DNA of 9,246 nt from Pseudomonadota bacterium (GCA_027592105.1 JAQCLA010000088.1:1-9246); one strand, 5' to 3'; shown: positions 1 to 6,338, counted from the stretch's first letter. The notes: generated by a model from the sequence alone, not told the origin. A program made the numbers and translations.

Positions 1-12
1 ATCCTTGGCCAT
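1..12 (-). CDS. Possible first four codons of a downstream gene (perhaps smpB), cut by the window edge
   Basis: On the minus strand an ATG lies 18 nt after the stop codon of the TrmO-family gene and reads Met-Ala-Lys-Asp before the window ends. SmpB proteins of related bacteria often begin with Met-Ala-Lys, and from memory smpB is commonly found just downstream of dapA in Rhodobacteraceae, so a truncated smpB is the leading guess. Only four codons are visible and there is no strong Shine-Dalgarno sequence, so the identification cannot be made from this sequence alone. It could be another gene or no gene. Confidence 0.25.
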
Positions 13-30
13 GGCTGCCGATATAGGCGC

Positions 31-513
31 TCAGGCCTCGGGCCGCCAGCCCGGTGGCACATCGACCGTGCCGATCCAAGGTTTGATGTCCAGAAGCGGC
101 GTGCTGTCATAGGCATCGGTCGCGTCGATCCCGATGATCCCTGCCTCAAGGTCGATCGAGGTGATCACCACGGTGCCAAGCGCAATAGGGTTCGGCCGCA
201 CGGGCGAACGCAGGGCGAATGTGCCGCGCGGCCCATTGGTATGACCGGGCACCTGCACGATCAGGTCGCGCACTCCGCGATCGACCCAGTAGAGGATCTG
301 GATCGCTTGGCCGACTTCTAGCCCCAAAAGACCAGCGGCATAGCCCGGCAGAAGCTCGATCCGCGCGCCTTGGCCCGTCTCGCGCGCCGCGCGTAGGTTC
401 TTGGGTGCTGTGCCCTTGGCCCAGCTGGATCGGATGTGGCCGATAAAGGTCAGCCCCGCCGTGGTCCGCTCGGCGGGGTCGAAGGGCAGGGCGATCTCAC
501 CCTCGCGGCTCAC
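31..513 (-). CDS. trmO: TrmO/TsaA-family tRNA (t6A37-N6)-methyltransferase, short form
   Basis: The 160-residue protein belongs to the TrmO (TsaA, UPF0066) family. The E. coli member uses S-adenosylmethionine to N6-methylate threonylcarbamoyladenosine at position 37 of certain tRNAs. The family signature is clear: Arg-Ser-Pro-x-Arg-Pro-Asn-Pro-Ile at residues 102-110, and a second conserved stretch (Asp-Ser-Thr-Pro-Leu-Leu-Asp-Ile-Lys-Pro) at 136-145. E. coli TrmO is about 235 residues, so this is a core-domain-only form lacking the C-terminal extension. The start is GTG, and its first bases overlap the dapA stop in a GTGA 4-bp overlap, which indicates translational coupling and one transcript with dapA. 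The link to dapA looks like operon convenience rather than a shared pathway. The family assignment is firm; the exact tRNA substrate is inferred from E. coli. Confidence 0.85.
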   Translation of the reverse strand: MSREGEIALPFDPAERTTAGLTFIGHIRSSWAKGTAPKNLRAARETGQGARIELLPGYAAGLLGLEVGQAIQILYWVDRGVRDLIVQVPGHTNGPRGTFALRSPVRPNPIALGTVVITSIDLEAGIIGIDATDAYDSTPLLDIKPWIGTVDVPPGWRPEA

Positions 514-1379
514 AAGATGCCCGCGTGGCGCATTGCGGCGGCGATCTGGTCCTTGGTGGCCTCCGACAGACCGGTAAGCGGCAGCCGGACCTCTTCGCCG
601 ACACGCCCCAACAGCGACAGGCCGTATTTCGCGCCGCAGACGCCCGGCTCTGCGAAAATCGCCTCATGCAGCGGCATCAGCTTGTCCTGAAATGCCAGTG
701 CCGCCTTGTAGTCGCCCGCAAGCGTCGCCGCCTGCATCTGCGCGCAAAGCTTGGGCGCGACATTCGCCGTCACGCTGATGCAGCCCACGCCGCCTTGTGC
801 GTTGAAGCCCACGGCGGTCGCATCCTCGCCTGACAGCTGGATGAAATCCACACCACAGGTCATGCGTTGCTTAGGCACGCGGGACAGATCGCCGGTCGCG
901 TCTTTCACACCCACGATATTGGGCAGCTTGGCCAATTCACCCATGGTGGCGGGCAGCATATCGACCACCGAGCGGGGCGGGATATTGTAGATGATGATCG
1001 GGATACCGATCTCGTTGAGTGCCGCGAAATGCGCGATCAGCCCCTTTTGCGTGGGCTTGTTGTAATAGGGGGTGACAACCAAGGCGGCATTTGCCCCAAC
1101 GCTCTTGGCAAATTCGACAAAGCGGATCGCCTCGATGGTGTTGTTCGATCCGGCACCTGCGATCACCGGCACGCGGCCTGCGGCGGTTTGCACCACGGCT
1201 GCGATCACGCGCTCATGTTCGTCATGGGTCAGCGTCGGGCTTTCGCCGGTCGTGCCGACAGGGACCAGCCCGGTCGAGCCTTCGGCGATCTGCCACTCCA
1301 CGAGCTGTTTGAGCGCGTCGAAATCCACCGCGCCGTTCTTGAACGGCGTGACCAAAGCGGGCATCGAGCCTTGGAACAT
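510..1379 (-). CDS. dapA: 4-hydroxy-tetrahydrodipicolinate synthase
   Basis: DapA condenses pyruvate with L-aspartate semialdehyde in the cytoplasm, the first committed step toward meso-diaminopimelate (peptidoglycan) and lysine. From the chosen ATG the protein has 289 residues, close to the usual 290-292, and aligns end to end with E. coli DapA. The Schiff-base lysine is Lys159 (Gly-Val-Lys-Asp), the catalytic triad is Thr44, Tyr105 and Tyr131, and Arg136 matches the substrate-binding Arg138 of E. coli. The frame stays open upstream to 1802 but that extension runs antisense to slt and resembles nothing in the family. An AAAAGG sequence sits 9 nt before the ATG at 1379, whereas it abuts the alternative ATG at 1388 with no spacing, so 1379 is preferred. 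It is the first gene of an operon with the trmO-like gene and diverges from slt. No key residue is missing. Confidence 0.96.
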   Translation of the reverse strand: MFQGSMPALVTPFKNGAVDFDALKQLVEWQIAEGSTGLVPVGTTGESPTLTHDEHERVIAAVVQTAAGRVPVIAGAGSNNTIEAIRFVEFAKSVGANAALVVTPYYNKPTQKGLIAHFAALNEIGIPIIIYNIPPRSVVDMLPATMGELAKLPNIVGVKDATGDLSRVPKQRMTCGVDFIQLSGEDATAVGFNAQGGVGCISVTANVAPKLCAQMQAATLAGDYKAALAFQDKLMPLHEAIFAEPGVCGAKYGLSLLGRVGEEVRLPLTGLSEATKDQIAAAMRHAGIL

Positions 1380-1388
1380 GACACGCAT

Positions 1389-1394
1389 CCTTTT
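1389..1394 (-). promoter_or_regulatory. dapA ribosome binding site, decides the start
   Basis: AAAAGG on the minus strand lies 9 nt before the ATG at 1379 and directly touches the in-frame ATG at 1388. The spacing supports the shorter protein starting Met-Phe-Gln-Gly-Ser, which also matches the N-terminus of E. coli DapA (Met-Phe-Thr-Gly-Ser). Confidence 0.6.
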
Positions 1395-1437
1395 CGCTGT
1401 AGGGGCCGTGGCAACATGCCTCGGCGAATTGGCGCGG

Positions 1438-1466
1438 ACACTAGCCTTGGCGGGCGAGAATGCCAA
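1438..1466 (-). promoter_or_regulatory. Candidate dapA promoter
   Basis: On the minus strand TTGGCA (1461-1466) is separated by 17 bp from TAGTGT (1438-1443). The -35 matches the sigma-70 consensus at 5 of 6 positions and the -10 at 3 of 6, so this is a plausible but weak call. It would give a leader of about 50 nt. The -35 overlaps one arm of the inverted repeat at 1446-1467. Confidence 0.3.
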
Positions 1467-1467
1467 G
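1446..1467. repeat. Inverted repeat in the dapA/slt divergent promoter region
   Basis: CTTGGC (1446-1451) and GCCAAG (1462-1467) are perfect 6-bp arms separated by 10 bp. The repeat lies between the two divergent genes and covers the proposed dapA -35 element, so it could be an operator. A 6-bp repeat can also occur by chance in GC-rich DNA. Confidence 0.3.
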
Positions 1468-1475
1468 TTCGTGTG

Positions 1476-1503
1476 TTGCCTCCGCCGCGATGTCGCATAT
1501 CCT
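1476..1503 (+). promoter_or_regulatory. Candidate slt promoter
   Basis: TTGCCT (1476-1481) and TATCCT (1498-1503) are separated by 16 bp, each matching the sigma-70 consensus at 4 of 6 positions. Transcription would begin near 1510, leaving a short leader containing GAGGG at 1519-1523, 6 nt before the ATG of slt. Confidence 0.35.
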
Positions 1504-1529
1504 ATGAAAAAGAGCAGTGAGGGCATCCG

Positions 1530-3473
1530 ATGCGGCAGGTTTTGCTGAGTGTTTTTCTTTTGATCGCACCGCTGCGCGTGGGCGCCGATACCGAGGCGCT
1601 TGGGCTTGCGCTCGATGCGCTGTCGCAGGGTGACATGGCGCTTGCCACACAGGCCGCCGCCCGCATCGATGATCCCATCGCGCGCGACATCATCACCTGG
1701 ACCCGGTTGCGCGCGGCACCTGGCGCCGGAGACTGGCGCGAATATCGCGATTTTCTGGCCCGCAATCCCGATTGGCCGGGCTTGCCCTTTCTGCGCACCC
1801 AAGGGGAGGCGGCTATCCCCGAGAATGCAGCCCCCGGCGATGTGATCGCTTATTTCGCCTCTGATCTTCCGACAACAGGGGCTGGATCACGCGCGCTTGC
1901 GCTGGCTTATCAAGCGCGCGGCGATCGCGCCGCCGCCGAGGCCGAAGCGATCCGCGGTTGGACAAGCCTGGTGATGACCGGGGCCGAGGCGGGGCAATTG
2001 CGCAGCGCCTTTGGTGCGGTGCTCAACCAAGGCAATCATCATATCGCGCGGCTCGATCACCTTTTGTGGGAGGGTGCCGAAGAACGTGCGCGCGCAATGC
2101 TGCCCTTGGTGTCCGAGAATTGGCAGCGCTTGGCCGAGGCGCGCTTGGCGCTGCGCGCACGGCAAAGCGGCGTTGATGCGCTGATTGCCGCTGTGCCTGC
2201 CGATCTGGCCGATCATCCGGGGTTGGCCTATGAGCGGTTCTTGTGGCGCATGCGCGCGGGCAATTGGGACAGTGCCGGCGCGCTGATGGCCGAGCGTTCG
2301 ACCTCGCGCCAGTCCTTGGGCCGCCCTTTGACTTGGGCGGACCGGCGGGCCGATCTTGCCCGCGATGTGATGCGCGATGGCGATTTCGCGACCTGCTATC
2401 GCTACGCGGCCGATCACCATGTCGATCCCGCGCGCGAGGATTCATCCTTTTCCGAGAATGAATGGTTGGCGGGCTATTGCGCCTATCGCCTTGGGCGGGG
2501 CGATGTTGCCGTCAGGCATTTCGAAACCTTCCGCGACAGCGTCGCGAGCCCCATCTCGCTAGGGCGGGCGGGCTATTGGCTTGGCCGCGCGCATGAGGCC
2601 ACTGGCAATCGCGCCGCTGCCGCCAGCGCCTATGCATTCGGCGCCCGCTATCAGTCGAGCTTTTACGGACAACTGGCCGCCGAGCGCGGCGGTCTACCCG
2701 TCGATCCGGCCTTTTTGGCCCGCGAGGATTATGGCGATTGGCGACAGGCCGCGTTCACCCGCTCCAGCGTGTTTCACGCGGCGCTGTTGTATTTCGCGGT
2801 AGGCGAGGAATGGCCCGCCGAGCGTTTCTTGACCCATTTGACCGAAAGCCTTAGCCGGCAAGAGGCGGGTCAATTGGGCGATTTCGCGCTTGGGATCGGG
2901 GATGTCCACGTCGCCCTCAGGATCGCCAAGCGCGCAGCCCTTGCCGGGTATGAGATCATGCGCCCCTATTATCCGATCAAGCCGGCGCTCGCCGATGCAG
3001 GCTTGGGCGCACCGCCTGCCTTGGTGCTGTCGATTGCACGGCGCGAATCTGAGTTCGACCCCAGCGTGGTCAGCCCCGCTGGTGCGCTTGGCTTGATGCA
3101 GGTGATGCCCGGCACGGGCCGTGATACCGCGCGCGCCATCGGCCTGCCCTATTCGCAAGATCAACTGCTCAACGATGCGGCCTATAATGCGCGGATCGGG
3201 GCAAGTTTTCTGGCCCAACTCGGTCAGCGCTACGGCGATAATCCGGTCTTGGTGGCAGCCGCCTATAACGCGGGGCCAAGTCGGGCGGATGAATGGATCG
3301 GGCGGTTCGGTGATCCGCGTCGCGTCGATGATGTGATCTTTTGGATCGAAGCGATCCCCTTCACCGAGACACGAAATTACATCATGCGCGTCACCGAAAG
3401 CCTTGCGATCTACGAGGCACAGCTGACCGGGCAACTCCCGCGTTTGGGCCTGTCGCAGCGCTTGATCAGGTAG
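1530..3473 (+). CDS. slt: Soluble lytic murein transglycosylase (Slt70-like, family 1A)
   Basis: This 647-residue periplasmic enzyme should cleave the MurNAc-GlcNAc bond of peptidoglycan non-hydrolytically, leaving 1,6-anhydroMurNAc ends. A signal peptide covers about residues 1-19 (hydrophobic core at 4-15, likely cut after Val-Gly-Ala). Residues ~20-480 form an alanine-rich, repeat-like helical region, as in the superhelical ring of Slt70. The C-terminal lysozyme-like domain has the catalytic Glu506 in Arg-Arg-Glu-Ser, the Gly-Leu-Met-Gln-Val-Met-Pro motif at 521-527, Ala-Tyr-Asn-Ala-Gly-Pro at 578-583, and Glu-Thr-Arg-Asn-Tyr at 613-617. Length is close to the 645 residues of E. coli Slt. 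GAGGG at 1519-1523 supports the start. It diverges from dapA and converges on a murein DD-carboxypeptidase with only 3 bp between the stops. Family assignment is secure; its cellular role (growth, division or recycling) is not shown by sequence. Confidence 0.93.
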   Translation: MRQVLLSVFLLIAPLRVGADTEALGLALDALSQGDMALATQAAARIDDPIARDIITWTRLRAAPGAGDWREYRDFLARNPDWPGLPFLRTQGEAAIPENAAPGDVIAYFASDLPTTGAGSRALALAYQARGDRAAAEAEAIRGWTSLVMTGAEAGQLRSAFGAVLNQGNHHIARLDHLLWEGAEERARAMLPLVSENWQRLAEARLALRARQSGVDALIAAVPADLADHPGLAYERFLWRMRAGNWDSAGALMAERSTSRQSLGRPLTWADRRADLARDVMRDGDFATCYRYAADHHVDPAREDSSFSENEWLAGYCAYRLGRGDVAVRHFETFRDSVASPISLGRAGYWLGRAHEATGNRAAAASAYAFGARYQSSFYGQLAAERGGLPVDPAFLAREDYGDWRQAAFTRSSVFHAALLYFAVGEEWPAERFLTHLTESLSRQEAGQLGDFALGIGDVHVALRIAKRAALAGYEIMRPYYPIKPALADAGLGAPPALVLSIARRESEFDPSVVSPAGALGLMQVMPGTGRDTARAIGLPYSQDQLLNDAAYNARIGASFLAQLGQRYGDNPVLVAAAYNAGPSRADEWIGRFGDPRRVDDVIFWIEAIPFTETRNYIMRVTESLAIYEAQLTGQLPRLGLSQRLIR

Positions 3474-3476
3474 CGG

Positions 3477-4964
3477 TCAAGAGGCGGGGCCAAAGGGTTC
3501 GCAAGGGATGGCGCGAGCAGTCAGCCGGGCGCAAGCGCGCGCGGCCTGATCCTCGGTCAAGCCTTGGAAGCGGGCCTCGTAGCCGCCGCTGCGCTGCACG
3601 ACGCGGCGCAAGGCCTGATCGAATGTGCCGATCTCGCTGAGTGCGGTGCGCAGCAAAAGCCGCTCGGCTGCGTGATGCGAGGGTTGCGGGCCAAGCGAGA
3701 CGCCAAACAACCGCGATCCGCTGGAAGAGGCACGGGTTATCACCTCGGGTTCAAGCGGGCCTGCGACGATGATCGGTTCCGGCTCATCCGCAGGGCGCGG
3801 CGGCACGGGTTGAGGTTGCGTGACGGCTGTTTCGACCTGTGCCTGTGGGCGGGGCATGGGTTGGGTGGCCGAGGGCGGTAGCGCATCGGCGGTCGTGCTG
3901 GCGGGTTCGGGCGTAGCCTGTGGTTGCGGGTCGGGCTCGGTTGCCGCCGCTTGGATCGCTTGGCCAACCGCCTCTTCGATCGCGGCAAGCAACGCGGGTT
4001 CAGGCGCGCGTGGTGCTTGTGTCGCGCCGGGGCGGGGCATGGGGCGCAGTGATCGCGACACGACCCCCGAGGTCAAAACGGTTTCGCCCCTGCCAGCCCC
4101 GCTATTCGGCCCATAGCTCGGCAGTGCTGGGCGTCGCTCGGTCGCGCGCGCCGGTGCGCGGGCAAAGCCCATATCCATCAATTCCATAATGCGCTGATTG
4201 CGCCATGCCGTTGATTGGCCGCCGAAAACCGTGGCGATCACGCGCACATTGCCGCGCTCGGCCGAGGCCACAAGGTTAAAACCAGCCGCGCGCGTGTATC
4301 CTGTCTTGATCCCATCCGCGCCACGATATGCATCGAGAAGCGCGCGGTTGGTGTTCCGGATCGTGGCGATCCCGGCATCATCCTGACGGCGCGAGAAGAT
4401 GTTGTAGTATTGCGGGTAATCATAAAACAGCCGCCGCCCCATGATGGTCATGTCACTTGCGGTGGACAAATGCCCCTCTTGGGTCAGGCCATGCGCATTG
4501 CGAAAGGTTGTCCGCGTCATGCCGAGCGCTTGTGCCGTGCGGGTCATGCGCTGGGCAAAGGCAGCCTCTGATCCTGAAATCGCTTCACCGATCGCGGTGG
4601 CGGCATCATTGGCCGAGCGGATCGCTGCGGCGCGGATCAGATAGCGAAATCGGATCGTCGATCCGGCCCGCAGACCCAAGCGCGAGGGCGGTTCCGAGGC
4701 CGCATTCTGCGAGATCCGCACCGGGGTATCGAGCGTGATCTCGCCAAGGCGGATTGCTTCGAACGCGACATAGAGCGTCATCATTTTCGTCAGTGAGGCA
4801 GGGTGGAGCCGCGTATCGGCGTTGCGCGAATGCAGCACCTCGCCGGTGCGCGCATCCATGACCATCGCCGCATAAGGCGCAGCCTTGAGTGCGCCGCCCA
4901 TCAAGGTTGCGCAAACAATCAACACCAGCCCAAATAGGGCCGGAAGGAAGGATCTTTGTACCAC
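3477..4964 (-). CDS. D-alanyl-D-alanine carboxypeptidase (peptidase S11, PBP5/6-like) with C-terminal SPOR domain
   Basis: The enzyme should remove the terminal D-alanine from peptidoglycan pentapeptides in the periplasm. Of 495 residues, about 1-28 form a signal peptide (cut near Ala-Leu-Lys-Ala). The penicillin-binding catalytic domain has all three active-site motifs: Ser57-Leu-Thr-Lys60, Ser117-Ala-Asn119 and Lys220-Thr-Gly222. A Pro/Ala/Gln-rich, probably disordered linker spans about 280-412, and residues ~414-492 look like a SPOR domain, which binds denuded glycan at division sites. Classical PBP5 instead has a beta-rich C-terminal domain and a membrane-anchoring helix; both appear replaced here, so septal targeting through SPOR is the likely alternative. 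The start is GTG with AGG a few bases upstream; a later Met would destroy the signal peptide. It converges on slt. The catalytic assignment is firm; the SPOR call is by pattern and less certain. A symbol such as dacC or dacA would be arbitrary. Confidence 0.92.
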   Translation of the reverse strand: MVQRSFLPALFGLVLIVCATLMGGALKAAPYAAMVMDARTGEVLHSRNADTRLHPASLTKMMTLYVAFEAIRLGEITLDTPVRISQNAASEPPSRLGLRAGSTIRFRYLIRAAAIRSANDAATAIGEAISGSEAAFAQRMTRTAQALGMTRTTFRNAHGLTQEGHLSTASDMTIMGRRLFYDYPQYYNIFSRRQDDAGIATIRNTNRALLDAYRGADGIKTGYTRAAGFNLVASAERGNVRVIATVFGGQSTAWRNQRIMELMDMGFARAPARATERRPALPSYGPNSGAGRGETVLTSGVVSRSLRPMPRPGATQAPRAPEPALLAAIEEAVGQAIQAAATEPDPQPQATPEPASTTADALPPSATQPMPRPQAQVETAVTQPQPVPPRPADEPEPIIVAGPLEPEVITRASSSGSRLFGVSLGPQPSHHAAERLLLRTALSEIGTFDQALRRVVQRSGGYEARFQGLTEDQAARACARLTARAIPCEPFGPAS

Positions 4965-5080
4965 TGAGCCTGCTCGCTCTGCCTCGGGGTGCCGTCTTTT
5001 GCGGCGGTTGCGTCCACCCTATGCGTTCCGCATCGAAAAATCTACGGGGGTTTGCGTGAAAAACGGCCCCTGACAGAGAC

Positions 5081-5094
5081 TTGAGCGATATCTT
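5081..5094 (+). promoter_or_regulatory. Weak FNR/FnrL-like site upstream of hemF
   Basis: TTGAGCGATATCTT matches the FNR consensus TTGAT-N4-ATCAA at 7 of 10 specified positions; the right half-site is poor. It lies about 120 bp before the hemF start. FnrL controls several tetrapyrrole genes in Rhodobacter, so control of an oxygen-dependent enzyme would make sense, but the match is weak and could be chance. Confidence 0.15.
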
Positions 5095-5116
5095 TCGTTG
5101 GGCGCGCAGCCCTCGG

Positions 5117-5138
5117 GTTTGCCGTGCAAAGGGCAAAC
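5117..5138. repeat. Inverted repeat in the carboxypeptidase/hemF divergent region
   Basis: GTTTGCC (5117-5123) and GGCAAAC (5132-5138) are perfect 7-bp arms around an 8-bp centre. Related fragments sit inside and beside it: GTGCAAA at 5124-5130 and TGCAAAC at 5142-5148, and TTTGCGTG at 5051-5058 resembles TTTGCCGTG at 5118-5126. Clustered copies of one motif 70-160 bp before hemF suggest an operator for a dimeric regulator. I do not recognise the motif. The rest of the 247-bp interval (4965-5211) shows no convincing promoter. Confidence 0.4.
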
Positions 5139-5197
5139 TTCTGCAAACACCGCATAGCACGAGTGAAATGTGTCTGATACAACCCTTCCGAGACGAG

Positions 5198-5203
5198 AAA
5201 GGA
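5198..5203 (+). promoter_or_regulatory. hemF ribosome binding site, decides the start
   Basis: AAAGGA lies 8 nt before the GTG at 5212, a much better arrangement than anything before the in-frame GTG at 5170. It favours a protein beginning Met-Lys-Asp-Asn-Phe-Glu-Asp rather than the form that is 14 residues longer. Confidence 0.55.
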
Positions 5204-5211
5204 CGTTGCCC

Positions 5212-6093
5212 GTGAAGGATAATTTTGAAGATCGCAAGAGCCGTGCCTCGGCATGGTTCCGCACCCTACGCGACGAGATTGTCGCCGCATTCGAGGCGCT
5301 CGAAGATACACAAACCGGCGATCTACCTGCCGGGCGTTTCGAGGTGACCGAGACCAAGCGCCATTCCGACGACGGGCAGGATGCCGGTGGTGGATTGATG
5401 AGCGTGATGCGCGGTGGGCGCCTTTTCGAGAAAGTCGGGGTCAATGTCTCGACTGTTTACGGACAGCTTGGCCCGCGTGCGGTCGCGGCGATGGCTGCGC
5501 GCAAGGATTTGTCGGGGCTGAAGGATGATCCGACATTCTGGGCCTCGGGGATTTCGCTGGTGGCCCATATGCGCAACCCGCATGCGCCGGCGGTGCATAT
5601 GAACACGCGTATGTTCTGGACGCCGGTCGCGGGCTGGTTCGGCGGTGGCACCGATCTGAACCCCGCCATCGAATATGCCGAGGATACGGCGCATTTCCAC
5701 GATGTGCTGCGCGATCACTGCGCGCCGCATGCCCCGGATTACTATGATCGTTTCAAGGCTTGGGCGGATGAGTATTTCTATGTCCCGCATCGCAATCGTG
5801 CGCGCGGTGTTGGTGGCATTTTCTACGACGATCTGCACACTGGCGACTGGGAGGCGGATTTCGCCTTTACCCAAGATGTCGGGCGGGCCTTTCTGCCTGC
5901 CTTCGTGCCTTTGGTCGAAAAGCGCCGCCATAGCCCTTGGACCGAGGACGACCGCGAGGCGCAATTGATCCATCGTGGGCTCTATGCCGAGTACAATCTC
6001 GTCTATGATCGCGGCACGAAATTTGGGCTTGAAACCGGGCATGATGCCAATGCGGTTTTGATGAGCTTGCCGCCCATCGCGAAATGGACCTGA
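5212..6093 (+). CDS. hemF: Oxygen-dependent coproporphyrinogen III oxidase
   Basis: HemF uses O2 to decarboxylate two propionates of coproporphyrinogen III, giving protoporphyrinogen IX in heme synthesis (and bacteriochlorophyll synthesis where present). From GTG 5212 the protein has 293 residues. The hallmark motifs are present: Gly-Trp-Phe-Gly-Gly-Gly-Thr-Asp-Leu at 141-149 and His-Arg-Asn-x-x-Arg-Gly-Val-Gly-Gly-Ile-Phe-Tyr-Asp-Asp-Leu at 193-208. His119, His129, His163 and His193 align with the conserved histidines 96, 106, 145 and 175 of E. coli HemF. The C-terminus stops at Pro-Pro-Ile-Ala-Lys-Trp-Thr, about 30 residues short of the E. coli end; I believe this is normal for alphaproteobacterial HemF. 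GTG at 5170 is an alternative start. It is transcribed divergently from the carboxypeptidase gene. hemE, encoding the previous pathway enzyme, lies 2.1 kb away on the other strand. Identification is firm. Confidence 0.96.
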   Translation: MKDNFEDRKSRASAWFRTLRDEIVAAFEALEDTQTGDLPAGRFEVTETKRHSDDGQDAGGGLMSVMRGGRLFEKVGVNVSTVYGQLGPRAVAAMAARKDLSGLKDDPTFWASGISLVAHMRNPHAPAVHMNTRMFWTPVAGWFGGGTDLNPAIEYAEDTAHFHDVLRDHCAPHAPDYYDRFKAWADEYFYVPHRNRARGVGGIFYDDLHTGDWEADFAFTQDVGRAFLPAFVPLVEKRRHSPWTEDDREAQLIHRGLYAEYNLVYDRGTKFGLETGHDANAVLMSLPPIAKWT

Positions 6094-6095
6094 GC

Positions 6096-6109
6096 CAAGC
6101 TGCGGCTTG
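6096..6109 (+). repeat. Small hairpin directly after the hemF stop
   Basis: CAAGC (6096-6100) and GCTTG (6105-6109) form a 5-bp stem with a TGCG tetraloop, 2 nt after the stop codon. It competes with an alternative perfect 8-bp pairing of TTGATCGC (6107-6114) with GCGATCAA (6126-6133). Confidence 0.4.
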
Positions 6110-6112
6110 ATC

Positions 6113-6151
6113 GCTGGCAAGCGACGCGATCAATGCGCGTGGCTTGCCAGC
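6113..6151 (+). repeat. Strong hairpin downstream of hemF, possible terminator
   Basis: GCTGGCAAGC (6113-6122) pairs perfectly with GCTTGCCAGC (6142-6151). After one G/G mismatch, ACGCG (6124-6128) pairs with CGCGT (6136-6140), closing a 7-nt loop. The 15-bp stem should be very stable. There is no T-tract after it, so it is not a canonical Rho-independent terminator, but it may still end or protect the hemF transcript. Confidence 0.6.
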
Positions 6152-6178
6152 AAATCCGGCGTGCTTTCGCCGGTTTGC
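6150..6178 (+). repeat. Second hairpin downstream of hemF
   Basis: GCAAA-T-CCGGCG (6150-6161) pairs with CGCCGG-TTTGC (6168-6178) to give 11 bp with one bulged T and the loop TGCTTT. It shares two bases with the preceding hairpin. Its right arm can instead pair as GCCGGTTT (6169-6176) with AAACCGGC (6196-6203), so at least two folds exclude each other. Only three T residues follow the GC stem. Confidence 0.5.
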
Positions 6179-6254
6179 AAGCATAGACCCGGCGGAAACC
6201 GGCTTCTTGCAGGAAACTCTCGGCTTTGTGTCCGGGCGTTGCGTTGAATGCGCA

Positions 6255-6287
6255 GGGCGCATGCATAGGCTTTCATGCATGCGGCCC
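6255..6287 (+). repeat. Inverted repeat upstream of the beta-barrel gene
   Basis: CGCATGCAT (6258-6266) and ATGCATGCG (6275-6283) are perfect 9-bp arms around an 8-bp centre. GGG (6255-6257) can add three more pairs with CCC (6285-6287) across one bulged G. It lies about 50 bp before the barrel gene start, where either an operator or a stem in the 5' leader would fit. A smaller palindrome, ATTCC-C-GGAAT, lies at 6302-6312. Confidence 0.5.
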
Positions 6288-6338
6288 ACGCGCAGGCCGC
6301 AATTCCCGGAATAGACATAAGCGCAAGGAGTTCCCATA

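Noticed and set aside
1380..1802. N-terminal extension of dapA by up to 141 residues on the minus strand
   Set aside because: It runs antisense to the start of slt, has no similarity to DapA, and a well-spaced ribosome binding site precedes the ATG at 1379.
3820..4189. Plus-strand frames across the Pro-rich linker of the carboxypeptidase
   Set aside because: Low-complexity GC-rich DNA encoding the linker leaves opposite frames open by chance; the protein on the minus strand has clear catalytic motifs.
5170..5211. 14-residue upstream extension of hemF from the GTG at 5170
   Set aside because: The AAAGGA sequence 8 nt before GTG 5212 is a better start signal, and the extra residues (Arg-rich, Thr-rich) are not typical of HemF N-termini. 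Not fully excluded.
6113..6178. Rho-independent terminator call for the hemF hairpins
   Set aside because: The stems are strong, but no run of T follows either one on the plus strand, so I list them as repeats and not as terminators.
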